Source: Streptosporangium carneum
Lineage (GTDB): Bacteria; Actinomycetota; Actinomycetes; Streptosporangiales; Streptosporangiaceae
Assembly (NCBI RefSeq): GCF_027922005.1
Contig: NZ_BSEV01000021.1
Coordinates: 106,895 to 170,894, forward strand
Reading direction: 5' to 3'
DNA length: 64,000 nucleotides
Shown: positions 57,001 to 64,000 of the stretch, piece by piece
Numbering within the stretch: position 1 is the stretch's first letter
Layout: each line of letters starts with the position of its first letter
The notes under the pieces: model-generated
Database searches by the model: none
Told to the model about the DNA's origin: nothing
Seen by the model: only the letters and a program-made list of their open reading frames with translations
Position numbers and translations under genes: made by a program

Positions 57001-58210
57001 ACGCCGCCGGGTGGTCATCACCGGCCTCGGGGCGGTGAGCAGCATCGGCATCGGGGTCGAGAACTTCGTCGCGGGCATCCGCGAAGGGCGCAACGGCGCC
57101 TCTCCGATCGCCAGCTTCGACGCGAGCGGCTTCCCGTACGTCACGGCCGGCGAGGTGCACGACTTCGAGCCCGGGGCGATCCTGGAGCGGCTCGACGTCG
57201 AGCGGTGGGGCCGCAGCAGCCTGTTCTCCGCGGCCGCGGCGCGGCTGGCCGTACAGGACGCGAAGCTGGACCCCGAGCTGCTGTCCGCCTCGCGGGCCGG
57301 CTCCATCATGGGGACCACCGCGGGTGAGGCGCAGGTGCTGCAGGCCGCGGTGGAGCAGTGGGTGGCGAAGGGGCTGGACAACGTCGACGGGCGGCTCGCC
57401 GCGATGACGCCGGTCAGCCAGATCGCCAACTCCGTCAACCACGAGCTGCGGCTCACCGGCGACGCCCAGACCATCCCCACGGCGTGCTCGGCGAGCAACA
57501 TGGCCCTGGGCTACGCCTATGACCTGGTGCGCACCGGCGAGGCCGACTTCATGCTGGCCGGAGGGGCGGACGCGGTCAACCGTGCCTGCCACGCCGGCTT
57601 CTACCGGCTCGGCGCGCTGGCCGAGGACCTGTCCAGGCCGTTCGACCTCAACCGCTCCGGCATCCTCACCGGCGAGGGCGGCGCGGTCCTGCTCCTGGAG
57701 CCGCTCAACCACGCGGTCGCCCGGGGCGCCCGGATCTACGCCGAGGTGCTCGGCTACGGGGTGAACTGCGACGCCCGGCACATGGTCAACCCCGACGCGC
57801 CGAGCATCGCCGAGTGCATCCGCATCGCCCACCGCTACGCGGGGGTCAAGCCCGAGCAGATCGACTACATCTGCGCGCACGGCACCGGCACGCCGACCAA
57901 CGACCACACCGAGGTCAGCGCGGTGCGCGAGGTGTTCGGCGAGCGCATCCCGCCGATCAGCTCGATCAAGTCGATGATCGGGCACACGATGGGCGCGGCG
58001 AGCGCCTTCGGCGCGATCGTCTGCGGCAAGGCGCTGGAGGACGGCTTCCTGCCCCCGACCGCGAACCTGGACAAGCTCGACCCGGCGCTGGGCGACGGGC
58101 TCGACGTGGTGCCGGGCAGGGCCCGTCCCGCCACGCTGAACATCGTGCAGAACCAGGGTCTCGCCTTCGGCGGGAACAACGTCGTTACGATCTTCGGGAG
58201 GGTGGCGTGA
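56993..58210 (+). CDS. Ketosynthase alpha subunit (type II PKS/FAS)
   Basis: 405 residues, condensing enzyme with the complete triad: Cys165 in TACSASN, His296 in CAHGTGTPTND and His331 in SMIGHTMGA. GTG start, overlapping the ACP gene by 8 bp. The sequence lies close to FabF and to KS subunits of reducing type II PKSs rather than to the aromatic ones (inference). It elongates ACP-bound chains with malonyl-ACP. GTGA overlap with the next gene shows it forms a pair with it. Confidence 0.94.
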   Translation: MSERRRVVITGLGAVSSIGIGVENFVAGIREGRNGASPIASFDASGFPYVTAGEVHDFEPGAILERLDVERWGRSSLFSAAAARLAVQDAKLDPELLSASRAGSIMGTTAGEAQVLQAAVEQWVAKGLDNVDGRLAAMTPVSQIANSVNHELRLTGDAQTIPTACSASNMALGYAYDLVRTGEADFMLAGGADAVNRACHAGFYRLGALAEDLSRPFDLNRSGILTGEGGAVLLLEPLNHAVARGARIYAEVLGYGVNCDARHMVNPDAPSIAECIRIAHRYAGVKPEQIDYICAHGTGTPTNDHTEVSAVREVFGERIPPISSIKSMIGHTMGAASAFGAIVCGKALEDGFLPPTANLDKLDPALGDGLDVVPGRARPATLNIVQNQGLAFGGNNVVTIFGRVA

Positions 58211-59328
58211 CGACAACCGTCGCCGTCAGGCCTTTGACGATCACGGCCTGCGGGGTCGTCTCCCCCGCGGGCCTGGGCCTGGGCGCGCTGGAAGAGGCGC
58301 TGCGCTCCGGCGTGGACGACTACACCGCGCCGGACAACCCCTTCGAGGGCGCGGTCGACGGCTACCCGCCGCGCCCGCTGTGGGCGGTTCCCGACCTGAG
58401 GGTCGCCGAGCACCTGGGCCGCAAGGGCCTGCGCCACATCGACCGGTTCACCATGCTCGGCCTGATCGCCTGCAAGCTGGCGCTCGACGAGTCCGGCACG
58501 GCCCTCACCGACGAGGACCGCGCCGACACCGGGGTCGTCATGGCGACCAACACCGGCAGCCTGGTCAGCATGCTGGAGGTCGGACGCGACACCCTCCTGC
58601 AGGAGAAGCCCTACCTCGTCAACCCCGCCAGGTTCCCCAACGTCGTCACCAACGCCTGCACCGGCCAGATCGCGATCCGCAACTCCCTCACCGGGGTGAA
58701 CGTGGTCGTGTCAGGCGGTCAGGCGGCCGGGCTCGCCGCGGTGCGCTTCGCCCGCACCGCGATCGGCGACGAGCGCTCCCGCAGGCTCCTCGTCGGAGGC
58801 GTCGAGGAACTCTCCCAGGTCGCGGCCTGGGGCTGGCACAAGTCCGGCGCGCTGCACGAGGACGCGCCGGTCGGCGAGGGGTCGGCGGTGTTCCTGGTGG
58901 AGGACGCCGAGGCGGCCTCCACCGCGGGCCGCTCCGGCCTCGCCGACCTGCTGGCCTGCGAGGTCGGCTACTACGGGGCCGGTGACTCCGAGTGGCGCGC
59001 GCGGGGCCTGCGCTCCTGCGTGGAGCGGGCCCTGGAGCGCAGCGGGGTCGGCGCGGACGACGTCGACGTCGTCTCCCTCGGGGCGACCAACCACCGCAGG
59101 CTCGAACTCCTCGAGGACCGCGTGGTCCAGGAGGTGCTCGACCGCCCCGTGCCGAGGGTGCGCGTCTCCGAGGTCCTGGGCGAGCTGTACAGCGCGAGCG
59201 TGCCCCTGCAGATCGCCGCGGTGCTGGCGCTGTGGCGCGAGCCCGCCGACCACGCCCGCACCGCGCTGGTGACCTCCGTCGGCGGTGACGGCAACGCGGG
59301 CTGCCTGGTGGTGCGCGAATGCCGATGA
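58207..59328 (+). CDS. Ketosynthase beta/chain-length-factor-like subunit
   Basis: 373 residues, thiolase fold without catalytic histidines. In NACTGQIAI the active-site position holds Cys151, where aromatic chain-length factors have Gln; AHGTGT is replaced by LGATNHRRL and GHTxGA by LGELYSAS. It therefore cannot condense by itself and should form the heterodimer that sets chain length with KS-alpha. Keeping the cysteine while losing both histidines is uncommon. Start GTG, four-base overlap with KS-alpha; ends overlapping the dehydratase subunit by 10 bp. Confidence 0.9.
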   Translation: MTTTVAVRPLTITACGVVSPAGLGLGALEEALRSGVDDYTAPDNPFEGAVDGYPPRPLWAVPDLRVAEHLGRKGLRHIDRFTMLGLIACKLALDESGTALTDEDRADTGVVMATNTGSLVSMLEVGRDTLLQEKPYLVNPARFPNVVTNACTGQIAIRNSLTGVNVVVSGGQAAGLAAVRFARTAIGDERSRRLLVGGVEELSQVAAWGWHKSGALHEDAPVGEGSAVFLVEDAEAASTAGRSGLADLLACEVGYYGAGDSEWRARGLRSCVERALERSGVGADDVDVVSLGATNHRRLELLEDRVVQEVLDRPVPRVRVSEVLGELYSASVPLQIAAVLALWREPADHARTALVTSVGGDGNAGCLVVRECR

Positions 59329-59786
59329 ACCAGGGGTGCGTCGGCAAGGTCTACCCGCCGACCGCGCCGTACGAGGTCGGAAGGGAGAAGATCCGGGAGT
59401 TCGCCGCCGCGGTCAGGGAGGGCAACGCCGCCTGCTGGGACGCGGACGCGGCGCGGGCCCTGGGCTACCCGGACGTCATCGCCCCGCCGAGCTTTCCCAT
59501 GGTGCTCACCCTGGAGGCCGAGCACGACGCCGTGCACGACCCCGAGCTCGGCGCGGCGAACCAGGACCGCTTCGTCCACCGCGAGCAGCGCTTCGCCTAC
59601 AGCAGGCCCATCCACGCCGGGGACGTCCTCACGGTGACGGTACGGCTCGCGGGCATCGACGCGGTCGGCGGCAGCGACGTCGTCAACTACGAGAGCACGA
59701 TCACCGCAGCCGACGGAGAGCACGTGTGCACCGCGACGTCGACGTTCGTGATCTTCGGCCAGGAGGAGAGGGACGGCGGCTCATGA
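59319..59786 (+). CDS. HadA-like dehydratase subunit 1
   Basis: 155 residues, a MaoC-like hotdog of the HadA/HadC (FAS1-like dehydratase) type: KVYPPTAPYEVGREKIREFAAAV, GYPDVIAPPSFPMVLT, HREQRFAYSRPIHAGD, VVNYESTITAADGEHVCTATST. The catalytic D-x-N-x-x-H motif is missing (REGNAACWDAD), as in mycobacterial HadA, so it acts only with the next protein. Start ATG at 59319 or 59325. ATGA overlap with HadB-like gene. Confidence 0.9.
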   Translation: MPMNQGCVGKVYPPTAPYEVGREKIREFAAAVREGNAACWDADAARALGYPDVIAPPSFPMVLTLEAEHDAVHDPELGAANQDRFVHREQRFAYSRPIHAGDVLTVTVRLAGIDAVGGSDVVNYESTITAADGEHVCTATSTFVIFGQEERDGGS

Positions 59787-60286
59787 CGGTCGAGACGGCC
59801 TCCCTGCCGCGCTACGAGGAGATCGAGGTCGGTTTCCGGGTGCCCGGCCGTACGTTCAGGGTCGAGCGCAAGGACCTCGTCAGGTACGGCGGCGCGGCCT
59901 GCGACTACAACACCATCCACTGGGACGACAGGACGGCCGAGCTGATGGGGCTGCCCAGCCCCATCGCGCACGGCATGTTCACCATGGGTCTGGCGCTGGG
60001 CGTGCTGACGGACTGGGCGGGCGACCCCGGGGCGGTGGTCGACTTCGGCGGCCGCTTCCCCAGGCTCGTCCCCGTGCCGAACGACGGCGTCGGCGTCGAG
60101 CTGACCGTCGAAGCGATGGTGATGGAGAAACTGGACCCGCCCAGGGTCCGGCTCAGCGTCGCCGTACGGCTCGGCGTGAACGGCGGGCACAGCGGGAACA
60201 GCGGGCAGGGCGGGCACGCCGGGCATGCCGGGCACGGCGGGAACAAGGTGCTCACCATGCCGCGGACCATTGTGGCGCTGCGGTAG
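59783..60286 (+). CDS. HadB-like dehydratase subunit 1, with Gly/His-rich loop
   Basis: 167 residues, catalytic MaoC hotdog: YGGAACDYNTIHWDD carries the hydratase-2 Asp and His; PIAHGMFTMGL, VDFGGRFPRLVPVPND. With the preceding subunit it would dehydrate 3-hydroxyacyl-ACP to trans-2-enoyl-ACP. Near the C-terminus (about residues 134-155) is an inserted run of Gly, His, Asn and Ser (GGHSGNSGQGGHAGHAGHGG) coded by 9-bp repeats; the second HadB-like protein of the cluster has only a short turn there. Confidence 0.9.
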   Translation: MTVETASLPRYEEIEVGFRVPGRTFRVERKDLVRYGGAACDYNTIHWDDRTAELMGLPSPIAHGMFTMGLALGVLTDWAGDPGAVVDFGGRFPRLVPVPNDGVGVELTVEAMVMEKLDPPRVRLSVAVRLGVNGGHSGNSGQGGHAGHAGHGGNKVLTMPRTIVALR

Positions 60287-60329
60287 TCCCCGCCTCTTCG
60301 CCGGGAGACCTCGGCGAGGAGGCGGGGGC

Positions 60330-61088
60330 TCACCCCGCGGTGGCCAGGATCTCGTGGTGGAGCCGCTGCAGTTCGGCGGACGGTTCGAGGCCCAGTTCCT
60401 CGTGGAGGACCCTGCGCAGGTCGCGGAAGGCCAGCAGGGCCTCGCCCCGGCGTCCCGACAGATGCAGCGCCTCGATGAGACGGGCGTGGAACCACTCGTT
60501 GAGCAGGTTGGCCGCAACCAGGCCGCGCAGGTCGGGGATGAGCTCGCGGTGCAGACCGAGCCGCATGTCCGTCTCGACCCACAGTTCCATCGCCCTGATC
60601 CGCGTCTCCTCGAGGTGCGCCACGTGACGGGCGAGCACGGGACCGGCCGGCACGTTGGTCAGCGGCGCGCCGTGCCACAGGCCGAGCGCCTCGCGCAGGT
60701 GTCGCGCCGCCTCGACCGTGCGGCCGTGCGCGAGCGCGGAACGGCCGTCGCCGACCAGCCGCTGGAAGCGCCGGACGTCCACCTGGTCGTCCGCCACCCG
60801 CATCCGGTAGCCGGTCGGCTCGGTGGTCAGCCGGTCGGCGAGCTCGGACCTGCCGCTCTCCTTGGCCATCATCTGGCGCAGGTGGTAGACGTGGGTGCGG
60901 ATCGTCGCGACCACGGTGCGCGGCGGTGCCCCGTCCCACAGTTCCTCGGCCAGCGTGTCGATGTCGACCACCTGGTTGGCCCGCAGCAGCAGCAGGGCGA
61001 GGAGCCTGCGGACCTTGGGTCCCCTCGGGACCCAGACTCCCTGTTCCGAGCGCAGCTCGAAAGAGCCGAGAATACAGAAATTGATCAT
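60330..61088 (-). CDS. SARP-family transcription activator
   Basis: 252 residues. N-terminal winged helix of the OmpR type (LGSFELRSEQGVWVPRGPKVRRLLALLLLRANQ in parts, LWDGAPPRTVVATIRTHVYHLR), then the bacterial transcriptional activation domain (about 100-245) with LGLWHGAPL and YRALR-like AFRDLRRVLHEELGLEPSAEL. SARPs (ActII-ORF4, RedD, AfsR) activate antibiotic clusters by binding direct repeats near -35. Between the two rightward operons, on the other strand: likely pathway-specific activator. No NTPase domain. Confidence 0.92.
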   Translation of the reverse strand: MINFCILGSFELRSEQGVWVPRGPKVRRLLALLLLRANQVVDIDTLAEELWDGAPPRTVVATIRTHVYHLRQMMAKESGRSELADRLTTEPTGYRMRVADDQVDVRRFQRLVGDGRSALAHGRTVEAARHLREALGLWHGAPLTNVPAGPVLARHVAHLEETRIRAMELWVETDMRLGLHRELIPDLRGLVAANLLNEWFHARLIEALHLSGRRGEALLAFRDLRRVLHEELGLEPSAELQRLHHEILATAG

Positions 61089-61135
61089 GTTCTCTCCCCC
61101 CCAGGGAAATGACCTGACGGAGGAGAGTCTGCATA

Positions 61136-61155
61136 TGTCATAGCAAGTTGTGACA
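61136..61155. promoter_or_regulatory. Inverted repeat TGTCA-N10-TGACA
   Basis: Five-base arms TGTCA/TGACA, 48 bp upstream of the SARP start; candidate regulator site. Confidence 0.35.
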
Positions 61156-61175
61156 TTGCGCTAAAGACACATGGG

Positions 61176-61193
61176 ATGCCCCTTAAGAGGCAT
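61176..61193. promoter_or_regulatory. 18-bp near-palindrome ATGCCCCTTAAGAGGCAT
   Basis: Centre CTTAAG, outer arms ATGCC/GGCAT, one mismatched pair (C/A). Lies between SARP and the second dehydratase operon; candidate operator. Confidence 0.45.
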
Positions 61194-61332
61194 AACGCCC
61201 CCAGTAACGAGCACGTCGGCCGCACATCCGGCGCCTCCGGCCGGGCCCGCGTGATTTTCGTCTCCCTTCCCCGCCCCCCTTCCTCCGCAATCCCCCTCTC
61301 CCCGCAACCACCATCGAACCGAGGAGGTCGAG

Positions 61333-61737
61333 GTGCCGCTGAATCCGGCCTTCGCAGGACGGGTATACCCGGCCACCACCCCCTACCGGATCGGCCGCGA
61401 GAAGATCCGCGAGTTCGCCGAGGCGATCGGCGACACGCGTGACGAGCAGGCCGCTCCCCCCACGTTCGCCATCGCGCTCACCCTGCGCGCCGAGGTCGCG
61501 GTCGTCAGCGATCCCGAGCTGGGACTCGACATGACGCGCCTGCTCCACCGTGAGCAGCGGTTCGACCACCGGCGTGCCATCAGGGACGGCGACGAACTGA
61601 CCGTGACGGTCACGATCACCGAGGTCGACCGCGTCGGCGGCACGGACGTGGTCACCCTCACCAGCGACCTGCGCACGGTCGCGGGCGAGCACGTGTGCAC
61701 GACCACCTCGACACTGATTGCGCAGGGCGATGACTGA
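61333..61737 (+). CDS. HadA-like dehydratase subunit 2, shortened
   Basis: 134 residues, GTG start after GAGGAGG. Same family as the protein at 59319 (GRVYPATTPYRIGREKIREFAEA, HREQRFDHRRAIRDGDELTV, VVTLTSDLRTVAGEHVCTTTST), but the segment between FAEAIGD and APPTFAI is about 18 residues shorter, removing the helix that normally carries the remnant active site. It can only be a structural partner of the HadB-like protein encoded next (8-bp overlap). Confidence 0.88.
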   Translation: MPLNPAFAGRVYPATTPYRIGREKIREFAEAIGDTRDEQAAPPTFAIALTLRAEVAVVSDPELGLDMTRLLHREQRFDHRRAIRDGDELTVTVTITEVDRVGGTDVVTLTSDLRTVAGEHVCTTTSTLIAQGDD

Positions 61738-62152
61738 GCCGCGGTACGACGAGATCGAGCCGGGGACCGCACTGCCCCGGCTGACGCATGTGATCCGCAG
61801 GGGCGACCTGGTGCGCTACGCCGGCGCGTCCGGAGACTTCAACCCCATCCACTGGAGCGAGCGAGCGGCCACGGAGGCCGGGCTGCCCACGATCATCGCG
61901 CACGGCATGCTCACCCTGGGCGTGGCCATGCGGCTGGTCAGCGAGTGGGCGGGGCGGGAGGCCGTCCTGGAGTGCGGCGGCAGGTTCGCCAGGCCCGTCG
62001 TCGTGCCCGACGACGACGCGGGTGTCGAACTCGTCGTGGACGGCGTGGTCGCGGAGAAACTCGACGACTCGCGGGTGCGGGTCGAGCTGACCGTGCGCTG
62101 CGACGGCGAGAAGGTGCTGGCCCGTCCCCGCGCCGTCGTCGCGCTCGCCTGA
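61730..62152 (+). CDS. HadB-like dehydratase subunit 2
   Basis: 140 residues, catalytic MaoC hotdog with a perfect hydratase-2 motif: YAGASGDFNPIHWSE, then IIAHGMLTLGVAM and ECGGRFARPVVVPDD. ATG inside the end of the HadA-like gene. Second dehydratase of the cluster; two dehydratases may act at different chain lengths, as HadAB and HadBC do in mycolic-acid synthesis (inference). Confidence 0.92.
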   Translation: MTEPRYDEIEPGTALPRLTHVIRRGDLVRYAGASGDFNPIHWSERAATEAGLPTIIAHGMLTLGVAMRLVSEWAGREAVLECGGRFARPVVVPDDDAGVELVVDGVVAEKLDDSRVRVELTVRCDGEKVLARPRAVVALA

Positions 62153-62160
62153 TCCGTGCC

Positions 62161-62276
62161 GATCCGCGCCCGATCCGCGTCTGACGCGCACCTGGCCCGT
62201 GCCCGATCCGGGTCTGGCGCGCACCTGGCCCGTGCCCGATCCGGGTCTGGCCCGCACCTGGCCCGTGTCCGATCCC
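62161..62276. repeat. 33-bp tandem repeats after the second HadB-like gene
   Basis: Units at 62186-62218 and 62219-62251 are identical (GCGCACCTGGCCCGTGCCCG.. start), a third partial copy runs to 62276 and a degenerate one precedes. The array begins 9-33 bp after the stop codon. Confidence 0.85.
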
Positions 62277-62369
62277 GCACAGAGCCGCGCCGATCCAGCG
62301 CAGTCCCTTGCTGACCCGTTCTGACCTGTTCTGATCCGTTCACGCAGACTAGCTGAGAGGAACTCCACG

Positions 62370-63392
62370 ATGCCGACCTTCGTGGGCGCCTATTCCTGGA
62401 CCGACGTCCCCGCGCGAGGCGTGGCCGTCGTCGAGGCGGGCAGCGTCGCGGGCCCGTTCACCGACATCGTCAACCCGTTCCACCTGGCGTTCTCGCCGTC
62501 GGGCCGGACCCTGTACGTCGCGAGCAACGCCCCCGAGGGACGGGTGTTCGCGCTGACGGTCGAGGACGACGGCTCGCTGACCCCGCTGAACGACCAATCG
62601 GCCGAGGGCGCGGGAACGGTTCACGTTCTCGCCCACTCCGGCCACCTTTATGCGACAAATCATGATTCAGGGGAGGTTGTCGTCTTCCCGATCAACCCCG
62701 ACGAGAGCCTCGCCCCGCTGTCGCAGTCGGTCAAGCACCTCGGCGCGGGGCCCGACACGCTGAGCCAGCTCGGCCCGCACCCGCACATGACCGTCCCCGA
62801 CCCCACGGGCACGCGTGTGCTCGTGCCGGACAAAGGCAACGACCAGCTCTACGTCTACCGGCTCGAGGAGGGGCTGCTGGTCCCGCACTGCCAGGTGCAC
62901 CTCGGCGCGGGCACGGGCCCCCGTCAGCTGGTGTTCCACCCCGACGGCAGGCACGTCTACGTCGTCAACGAGCTGGTCTCCTCGATCACGGTCTGCGGCT
63001 ACGACCCGTCGAACGGGACCCTGTGGACCCTGGGCACGGCCCCGACCCTTCCCGAGGGCGCCGAGGGCTGGAACGCCCCCTCCGGGATCACGCTGTCGGC
63101 CGACGGGCGCTTCCTCTACGTGGCCAACCGCGGGCACGAGAGCCTCACCGTGCTCGAGGTGCGCAAGGACGGCGCGCACCTGGAGCAGGTGGACACGCTC
63201 AGGCTCTCCGAGGAGCCGCTCAGCACGATGCCGTGGGACCTGGTCCTCAACCCGTCCGGCGACCTGCTGCACCTCGCCAACCAGACGGCGGGGACGGTGG
63301 TCACGTTCGCCGTCGATCCGGAGACCGGACTGCTCTCGCCGACCGGAAGCCCCGTCGAGGTCCCGGGTGCGGCCTGCGTGCTGTTGCGCTGA
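62370..63392 (+). CDS. Lactonase-family seven-bladed propeller protein
   Basis: 340 residues, no signal peptide. Repeated strands such as HLAFSPSGRTLYVASN, HPHMTVPDPTGTRVLVPDKG, QLVFHPDGRHVYVVNE, ITLSADGRFLYVANRG and VLNPSGDLLHLANQ are those of the PgL/YbhE 6-phosphogluconolactonase-like fold (lactonase, carboxy-cis,cis-muconate cyclase). In this setting it could open or close a lactone of the product (inference). AGAGGAA lies upstream of the ATG. Last gene of the cluster in this window. Confidence 0.88.
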   Translation: MPTFVGAYSWTDVPARGVAVVEAGSVAGPFTDIVNPFHLAFSPSGRTLYVASNAPEGRVFALTVEDDGSLTPLNDQSAEGAGTVHVLAHSGHLYATNHDSGEVVVFPINPDESLAPLSQSVKHLGAGPDTLSQLGPHPHMTVPDPTGTRVLVPDKGNDQLYVYRLEEGLLVPHCQVHLGAGTGPRQLVFHPDGRHVYVVNELVSSITVCGYDPSNGTLWTLGTAPTLPEGAEGWNAPSGITLSADGRFLYVANRGHESLTVLEVRKDGAHLEQVDTLRLSEEPLSTMPWDLVLNPSGDLLHLANQTAGTVVTFAVDPETGLLSPTGSPVEVPGAACVLLR

Positions 63393-63958
63393 CCTTCTAC
63401 GTCGCCGTCCCGTACGGTGACCCGACCGCCTGCCGACGCCGGCCTCTTGACGAGGTCGGCGGGTTCGCGATGTTCGGTGGGTTCGTTTTGTTTTCCGGGC
63501 TGGGCTTGGTTCGCGTGGAGGGGGGCGGGTGGTCCGGCCGGCCGTCTCAGCTGAGCCCTGGCGGGTTCAGGCCTCCGGCCTGGCGGGCGTGGGTGGTTGC
63601 GGTCCTTTTATACGCCGGCCGGACCACCCGCCCCCCTCCACGCACGGCTGTCTCGCCGTACGGCGCGCGGACCGTAGTCGCTCCCTTTTCCGGCCGCCCA
63701 GTGTCCTGTCTGACGCTGAAGCAATCCGCAGGGGTTTCGTCCATGGTCGATCGCCGTAGCTGAAGCCCCCGTGCGGAAAGGAGCGCAGGGCTGAGCTGGA
63801 AAAACCGCCCCACTGAGGAAGGGCCTCCCCACCCGGTTGCGTCCACGGAGGTGGTGTATGAGTTTTCGCTGGTGACAGGTGTGGCGTCGTGAAATGAAGA
63901 CGACCACCGCGTGATCCTTCGAGTAGCGAAGATCAAGTTCGAAGGAGAACCAGGCGAT
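63393..63958. other. Non-coding region with inverted-repeat element
   Basis: 566 bp without a supported gene. It contains dispersed repeat copy B with its 30-bp inverted repeat (63497-63643) and then sequence leading to a ribosome site (AAGGAG) for the partial gene at 63959. The last 250 bp may be the left flank of an insertion sequence. Confidence 0.5.
63497..63643. repeat. Dispersed repeat copy B with 30-bp inverted repeat
   Basis: 63497-63548 matches copy A (45752-45803). The arms 63513-63542 and 63614-63643 are 30 bp long, perfectly complementary and GC-rich, separated by 71 bp with smaller hairpins. Size and structure resemble a MITE or REP-type element. Confidence 0.85.
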
Positions 63959-64000
63959 GGCCGTAGACAACAGTGTGACGTCCGCGCAGTGGCTGGCGAA
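63959..64000 (+). CDS. Start of a gene cut by the window edge, possibly a transposase
   Basis: ATG at 63959 with AAGGAG nine bases upstream; the 14 visible codons read MAVDNSVTSAQWLA. The start resembles IS701-type transposases of actinomycetes, but fourteen residues are far too few to be sure. Confidence 0.35.

Larger units (their letters stand above)
61089..61332. other. Divergent control region, SARP and second dehydratase operon
   Basis: 244 bp. Holds TGTCA-N10-TGACA (61136-61155) near the SARP start and an 18-bp near-palindrome at 61176-61193. C-rich towards the right. Confidence 0.45.

Overview
The window is about 70% G+C, has GTG/TTG starts, ATGA/GTGA-coupled operons, LLM/F420-type flavoenzymes, an acyl-CoA carboxylase epsilon subunit and leaderless-looking promoters. 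It is chromosomal DNA of a high-GC actinomycete, probably of the Streptosporangium/Nonomuraea kind (inference; no rRNA or marker here fixes the genus). One tRNA-Lys (CUU) lies at 32.7 kb. There is no CRISPR array, prophage or replication origin. The only hint of a mobile element is a possible transposase start at the extreme right edge and a dispersed inverted-repeat element (45.75 and 63.5 kb).

Left part (1-28 kb). A VWA protein cut by the edge, a DUF4352 protein and two convergent Ser/Thr kinases whose 3' ends are joined by a 16-bp tandem repeat; a DUF4132 protein with a small partner; a D-2-hydroxyacid dehydrogenase and a small RTX-like secreted protein. At 9.9-16.4 kb lies a catabolic operon: APC permease, glutamine-synthetase-like ligase, amidohydrolase and M20 hydrolase, with an RpiR/SIS regulator upstream and matching TGAAA..TTTCA palindromes on the promoters. 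The ligase and amidohydrolase are the two halves of FluG as separate genes. Then come an LLM oxidoreductase, a dihydrolipoamide dehydrogenase, secreted proteins, a STAS protein, a CASTOR/POLLUX-like channel protein and an HTH protein with two seven-bladed WD40 propellers.

Middle (28-46 kb). An MFS/MarR divergent pair with a shared leaderless promoter-operator, the remnant of an ABC transporter operon (ATPase N-terminus fused to substrate-binding-protein C-terminus), a TTG-start deaminase-type amidohydrolase, the tRNA, small membrane proteins, a GT4 glycosyltransferase plus SDR, an alpha/beta hydrolase with a divergent wHTH regulator, DUF4235 and DUF6458 proteins, a MetQ-like lipoprotein with a structured leader, a DUF305 lipoprotein, an AA10 LPMO, a quinone-oxidoreductase-like MDR protein and a PIG-L deacetylase.

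Right part (46.9-63.4 kb). This looks like a biosynthetic gene cluster. A three-subunit acyl-CoA carboxylase (beta Ile422, predicted to accept acetyl-CoA) would supply malonyl-CoA. A rightward operon encodes ACP, KS-alpha, a KS-beta-like protein and a HadA/HadB-type dehydratase pair; a second HadA/HadB pair and a lactonase-fold protein follow after a SARP regulator. Divergently, a translationally coupled operon encodes an AfsA-type butyrolactone synthase, a HAD phosphatase, an SDR ketoreductase, a SnoaL-like protein and a secreted quinoprotein. Together they suggest a highly reducing type II PKS whose acyl chain is transferred by an AfsA-type enzyme to a three-carbon acceptor. This is the main candidate for an undescribed system.
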